Of a DNA stretch of 64,000 nucleotides, positions 60,089 to 64,000 are shown in pieces (position 1 is the first letter of the stretch; every line of letters begins with the position of its first letter). The position numbers were made by a program, and so were the translations under genes. Source of the stretch: Microbacterium sp. (GTDB lineage Bacteria; Actinomycetota; Actinomycetes; Actinomycetales; Microbacteriaceae); the NCBI RefSeq assembly GCF_031180975.1, contig NZ_JAPSLI010000010.1, forward strand, positions 62,001-126,000, written 5' to 3'. The notes below the pieces were generated by a model. The model made no database searches. It was not told the DNA's origin and saw nothing but the letters and a program-made list of their open reading frames with translations.

Positions 60089-62164
60089 ATGACTGCGTCC
60101 CTCCCCCGCATCGGCATCCGTCCGCGTGCGCAGCGGCTGCTGAGCCGGCTCGCCGCGGCGCTCGTCATCGGCGCACTCGCGTTCGGCGGGGCGGCTCCGG
60201 CCCACGGCGCGGCCGAGGAGGCGGCCGAGGATGCCGGTGCGGTCGAACTGACCGTCACGACCGGCAACGGAGCGCCCACGGCGCCGGGCGGTCCGCTCAC
60301 CGGCGGCATCGACCTGACGAACCGCACCGAGTCGGCGCTCAGCGCGGGGGCGGTCACGGTCGAACTGAACCGCACGGCGATCACCGACAGCAGCGCCCTG
60401 GAGGCCTGGCTCGAGGGCGGCACGGCATCCGGGGTGTTCGAGACGATCGCCGTCCAGCCGACGCCGGCGGTCGAGTCGGGATCCTCCACGAGCGCCGACC
60501 TGCTGGTCAGCGCGCCCGAGCTGGGAGCCCTCCGCCCCGGCGTCTATCCGGTGCGGGCGCGGCTCTCCGGCGCGAGCATCGACGGGGAGGACGGCCCGGT
60601 CGCTCAGCACGCCGCCTCGACCACTGTGCTGGTGATCTCCGACGCGGTACGTCGCACAGGGGTGCTGATCCCGATCACGGCCACACCCGAGGACGGCGCC
60701 CTGCTCACCTCCGACGAGCTCGCCGAACTGACCGGCGACGGCGGGGCGCTCGCCGGCCAGCTCGACGCGGTCGCCGGCACGACGGCCATCCTCGCGGTCG
60801 ACCCCGCGATCCCCACCGCGATCCGGATGCTGGGAACGCGCGCCCCGGCGTCGGCGGTCGACTGGCTCGAACGGCTCGAGTCGCTGCCCAACGACGTCTT
60901 CCTGCTGCAGTTCGGTGACGCGGATGCTGCGGTGCAGGCACACGCGGCGCAGCCGACGCTGCTCGCACCGCAGGACCTCTCGCCGCTTCTGCAGGAGTCG
61001 GACTTCCCCCCGCCCACGACCGCCCCGACCCCGTCGCCCTCGCCCAGCACCACCCCGGAGCCTGCCGTCCCCGACAACGCGGAGCTCGCCGCACTGCGGG
61101 GTGCGACCGACGGCATCCTCTGGCCGCGGGGCGAGGTCACCGCCGACGACCTGGCCACCTTCTCCGGCTACATCGGCGAGCGGCTCACCACCGTGCTGCC
61201 CTCCTCGTCGGTCGACGGAGCGACCGGCGCCCACGCGACCGCGGGTGAACACGACCTGCTGATCACCGACGCCCCGGCGTCGGCCCGGCTGTCGTCGGCG
61301 GTCGCGCAGCAGAACGGTGCGTCCCGCGACCGTGAGCTCACCGCCGTCACCGCGCATCTCATGCTCGGTGCACAGGGTCCGACCACGGTGCTGCTCGGCC
61401 TCGACCGTTCCGAGACCCGGTCGCCGGTGGCCCTGCGCGCCGCGCTCACCGCCTTCGCCGCCCCCGGCGTGACGCTGCCGGCGCTGCGCGGCGAGCCCGC
61501 CGCATCCGTCACAGTGCACGGGGAGCCCGACGCCGCCCGCGCCGAGGCGCTGACCGCGATGCTCGCCGACGAGCAGCGGCTGGTGACGTTCTCGACCGTG
61601 CTGGAGGAGCCGTCGCTGCTGCTGGCCCCGCACCGGATTCGCATGCTGCGGGCGATCGGCGCCGGCCTCGGCGAGGAGGAGTTCTCGGCCGCGAGCGCAA
61701 GGCTGGCGCAGCGCACGATCGACACGCTCAACGCCGTGAGCGTGCAGCAGCCGAAACCCGTGCAGCTGTTCACCTCGGCTGCCCCGCTGCCGGTGTGGGT
61801 GCGCAACGATCTGCCGTGGCCGGTGAAGGTCTCGCTGTCCAGCCAGCCGTCGGACCCCCGGCTCGACATCCAGCCGCTGACCGAGGTGGAGGCGCTGGAG
61901 TCGAGCAGCACCCGGGTGGACGTGCCGATCGAGGCGCGTGTCGCCAGCGGCGAGGTGCAGGTGACGTTCCGGCTGTTCAGTCCGACCGGGGTGCCGGTGG
62001 GGCAGCCGACGACGGCCGACGTCACGCTGCGCGCCGACTGGGAGGGCATCGGCCTGGTCATCCTGGGCGGGCTGATCAGCGTGCTGTTCGTGCTCGGCCT
62101 GGTGCGCACCGTGCTGCGCCGGCGCCGGGTGGATGCGGCGGCGACGAAGGGAAACGATGAGTAG
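60089..62164 (+). CDS. Exported membrane-anchored protein, DUF6049-like (Rv3909 position)
   Basis: This 691-residue protein has a signal peptide (about residues 1-40, ending AHGA), a long extracytoplasmic region with a Pro/Thr/Ser stretch (PPPTTAPTPSPSPS), and a C-terminal TM helix (GLVILGGLISVLFVLGLV) with a basic tail. The position before murJ matches the actinobacterial Rv3909 gene. Its end overlaps murJ by eight bases, so it is probably linked to peptidoglycan lipid II export. No enzymatic motif is visible. Confidence 0.8.
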   Translation: MTASLPRIGIRPRAQRLLSRLAAALVIGALAFGGAAPAHGAAEEAAEDAGAVELTVTTGNGAPTAPGGPLTGGIDLTNRTESALSAGAVTVELNRTAITDSSALEAWLEGGTASGVFETIAVQPTPAVESGSSTSADLLVSAPELGALRPGVYPVRARLSGASIDGEDGPVAQHAASTTVLVISDAVRRTGVLIPITATPEDGALLTSDELAELTGDGGALAGQLDAVAGTTAILAVDPAIPTAIRMLGTRAPASAVDWLERLESLPNDVFLLQFGDADAAVQAHAAQPTLLAPQDLSPLLQESDFPPPTTAPTPSPSPSTTPEPAVPDNAELAALRGATDGILWPRGEVTADDLATFSGYIGERLTTVLPSSSVDGATGAHATAGEHDLLITDAPASARLSSAVAQQNGASRDRELTAVTAHLMLGAQGPTTVLLGLDRSETRSPVALRAALTAFAAPGVTLPALRGEPAASVTVHGEPDAARAEALTAMLADEQRLVTFSTVLEEPSLLLAPHRIRMLRAIGAGLGEEEFSAASARLAQRTIDTLNAVSVQQPKPVQLFTSAAPLPVWVRNDLPWPVKVSLSSQPSDPRLDIQPLTEVEALESSSTRVDVPIEARVASGEVQVTFRLFSPTGVPVGQPTTADVTLRADWEGIGLVILGGLISVLFVLGLVRTVLRRRRVDAAATKGNDE

Positions 62165-63773
62165 TCTCGGCCGCGCCAGCGCCATCCTCGGCGCGGGGAC
62201 GCTGGTTTCCCGCATCACCGGGCTGCTGCGCACCATCGTGCTGCTGGCGGCGATCGGCTCCCTCGGGCGGGCGAGCGACGCGTTCAGCGTGGCCAACCAG
62301 CTGCCGAACAACGTGTTCACGATCATCCAGACCGGCATCCTCACCGCGGTGATCATCCCGCAGATCGTGCGCTCCGCCGGCCACAAGGACGGCGGGCAGG
62401 CGTTCATCTCCAAGCTGTTCACGCTCGGCACCGTCGTCTTCCTGGGCGCCACCGCCGTTGCGGTGCTGGTCGCGCCCGGGCTGGTGTTCCTGTACGCCAA
62501 GGGGTTCACGCCCGACCAGCTCGCGCTGGCGACCGCGTTCGCGTACTGGTGTCTGCCGCAGATCCTGTTCTACGGGCTGTACGCGCTGATCGGCGAGACG
62601 CTCAACGCCAAACGGGTGTTCGGTCCGTACACCTGGGCGCCGATCGCGAACAACGTCATCTCGATCGCCGGCTTCCTGCTGTTCATCGCCCTGTTCGGCG
62701 ACAACCGCAACCGCGTGGAGATGTGGGATCCGACCATGATCGCCGTGCTCGGCGGCACCGCGACCCTCGGCATCGCCGTGCAGGCGGGTCTGTTGTTGGT
62801 CGCCTGGCGGCGCACCGGTCTGCACCTGCGCCCCGACTTCGCCTGGAAAGGGGTCGGCCTGGGCGACATCGGCCGCCTCGCCGGCTGGACGTTCCTGATG
62901 GTGATGGCCGGGCAGCTGGCCGGTCTGGTTCAGTCGACCATCGTCTCCGAGGCGTCCGGTGACCACCCCGCCGGGACGATCATGATGGCGGCCTGGCTCG
63001 TGTTCATGCTGCCGTACTCGATCTTCGCGGTCTCGATCGGCACCCCCTATTTCACGCAGATCTCCGAGCATGCGTCGGCGGACAAACATGACGAGGTCCG
63101 CGGCGACGTGGCCCGCTGCATCCGTGCGGTCGCGCTGTTCATCGTCGTCTCCACGGTTGCGCTGGTGGCGGCATCCGTCCCCGCGACCCGCATCTTCACC
63201 GACAGCGGCGCGCAGGCGGTGCAGGCGGCACCCGTCCTCATCGCCAACCTCGTGGGCCTGCTGCCGCTCTCGGTGCTGTTCATCGTGCAGCGCACGTTCT
63301 ACGCCTACGGCGACACCCGCACCCCGTTCTGGATCACCGTGGTGCAGTGCACGCTTATCGTGCTGTCCGCGCTGATCGCCCCGCTGATCGTCCCGCTCAG
63401 CCAGCTCGCCGCCGCGATCGCGCTCGGGCAGTCGCTGGCGTGCCTCGTTCAGACCCTCATCGCCATCTGGATGCTGCGCCGCCGGCTCGGCGGCCTCGAA
63501 CTCCCGTCGATCCTGGTGTCGCTCGGCCGCTTCACCCTGGCCGCGATCCCGGCCTGCCTCGCGGGCTGGGGCGTGTACCTGCTGCTGGGCGGAGCGGACG
63601 GATGGATCGTCGCGGATCCGGGCGCCGTGGCGGGCCGTGTGTTCGGCGCGATCGGCACCGGGATCGTCGGCGGAGCGACCGTGCTGGTCTACCTCGCCGT
63701 GCTCGCCCTGCTGCGGGCACCCGAGATGAGCGTGGTCTCCGGGTTCGCGAAGAAGTTCCTGCCGGGCCGCTGA
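62157..63773 (+). CDS. murJ: Lipid II flippase
   Basis: This 538-residue, 14-TM protein of the MVIN/MurJ family moves lipid II across the membrane for peptidoglycan synthesis. ASAILGAGTLVSRITGLLRT, SDAFSVANQLPNNVFTII, and FYAYGDTRTPFWITVVQ are typical. The start at ATG 62157 follows GGGA and overlaps the upstream stop by eight bases. Unlike mycobacteria, there is no long cytoplasmic pseudokinase extension. It is followed by a hairpin and trxB. Confidence 0.95.
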   Translation: MSSLGRASAILGAGTLVSRITGLLRTIVLLAAIGSLGRASDAFSVANQLPNNVFTIIQTGILTAVIIPQIVRSAGHKDGGQAFISKLFTLGTVVFLGATAVAVLVAPGLVFLYAKGFTPDQLALATAFAYWCLPQILFYGLYALIGETLNAKRVFGPYTWAPIANNVISIAGFLLFIALFGDNRNRVEMWDPTMIAVLGGTATLGIAVQAGLLLVAWRRTGLHLRPDFAWKGVGLGDIGRLAGWTFLMVMAGQLAGLVQSTIVSEASGDHPAGTIMMAAWLVFMLPYSIFAVSIGTPYFTQISEHASADKHDEVRGDVARCIRAVALFIVVSTVALVAASVPATRIFTDSGAQAVQAAPVLIANLVGLLPLSVLFIVQRTFYAYGDTRTPFWITVVQCTLIVLSALIAPLIVPLSQLAAAIALGQSLACLVQTLIAIWMLRRRLGGLELPSILVSLGRFTLAAIPACLAGWGVYLLLGGADGWIVADPGAVAGRVFGAIGTGIVGGATVLVYLAVLALLRAPEMSVVSGFAKKFLPGR

Positions 63774-63781
63774 ACACCTTC

Positions 63782-64000
<219 letters not shown>

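Overview
The window looks like a chromosomal segment of a high-GC Gram-positive actinobacterium, most likely Microbacterium or a close relative in Microbacteriaceae. Evidence is the very high GC content, the frequent GTG starts, the lipoprotein and regulator types, the gene block rpsF-ssb-rpsR-rplI-dnaB, and the order CCA-adding enzyme ... large exported protein - murJ - trxB, which in actinobacteria lies close to the replication origin. No phage, insertion sequence, CRISPR array or tRNA gene was recognised. Family names come from reading motifs; no database search was run.

Layout. 1-15 kb is a mosaic of small housekeeping and accessory genes: the end of a low-molecular-weight tyrosine phosphatase coupled to purB (apparently a CTG start), a drug-type MFS exporter, a sugar-dehydrogenase lipoprotein, two small membrane-protein genes, an XRE regulator facing a two-gene clpP operon in which one subunit has lost its catalytic serine, a DMT exporter, a MATE exporter, topoisomerase IB, an ArsR/VOC pair, and a Vms1/baeRF-type gene between two very acidic small proteins. 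14.4-19.4 kb is a LacI-controlled beta-glucoside locus (GPH symporter, GH3 enzyme, alpha/beta hydrolase). 19.4-26.2 kb holds assorted enzymes, a DnaJ-domain protein, a maltokinase, a frameshifted DUF2188 gene and a VapC remnant. 26.2-29.8 kb is the dnaB and ribosomal block, with a cluster of DnaA-box-like sites upstream of dnaB.

29.9-35.7 kb is a tightly coupled operon for a nonulosonic (sialic/Kdn-like) acid surface glycan: GT2, polysialyltransferase-like protein, CMP-sugar synthetase fused to a HAD phosphatase, a NeuB-like synthase, and a further glycosyltransferase-like protein.

35.8-48.9 kb is the most interesting region. Two operons on the minus strand flank one LacI regulator. One encodes a complete peptide-type ABC importer plus a FrlC-like epimerase. 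The other encodes FrlB-like and FrlD-like enzymes plus HyuA and HyuB (ATP-dependent hydantoinase/oxoprolinase). Both promoters carry the same 15-nt block TTGACACCGTTCCCA and a second GGGAACG-type palindrome. I read this as one regulon for uptake and breakdown of glycated (Amadori-type) amino acids or peptides, with an added ring-opening step not found in the classical E. coli frl operon.

49-64 kb returns to general functions: a three-TM membrane protein, a DUF779/aldehyde dehydrogenase/GAF-regulator unit, a PadR operon ending in a 43-codon coupled ORF, the CCA-adding enzyme, an LLM oxidoreductase, a tandemly duplicated palindromic repeat array, a methyltransferase, the exported DUF6049-like protein, murJ and the start of trxB.
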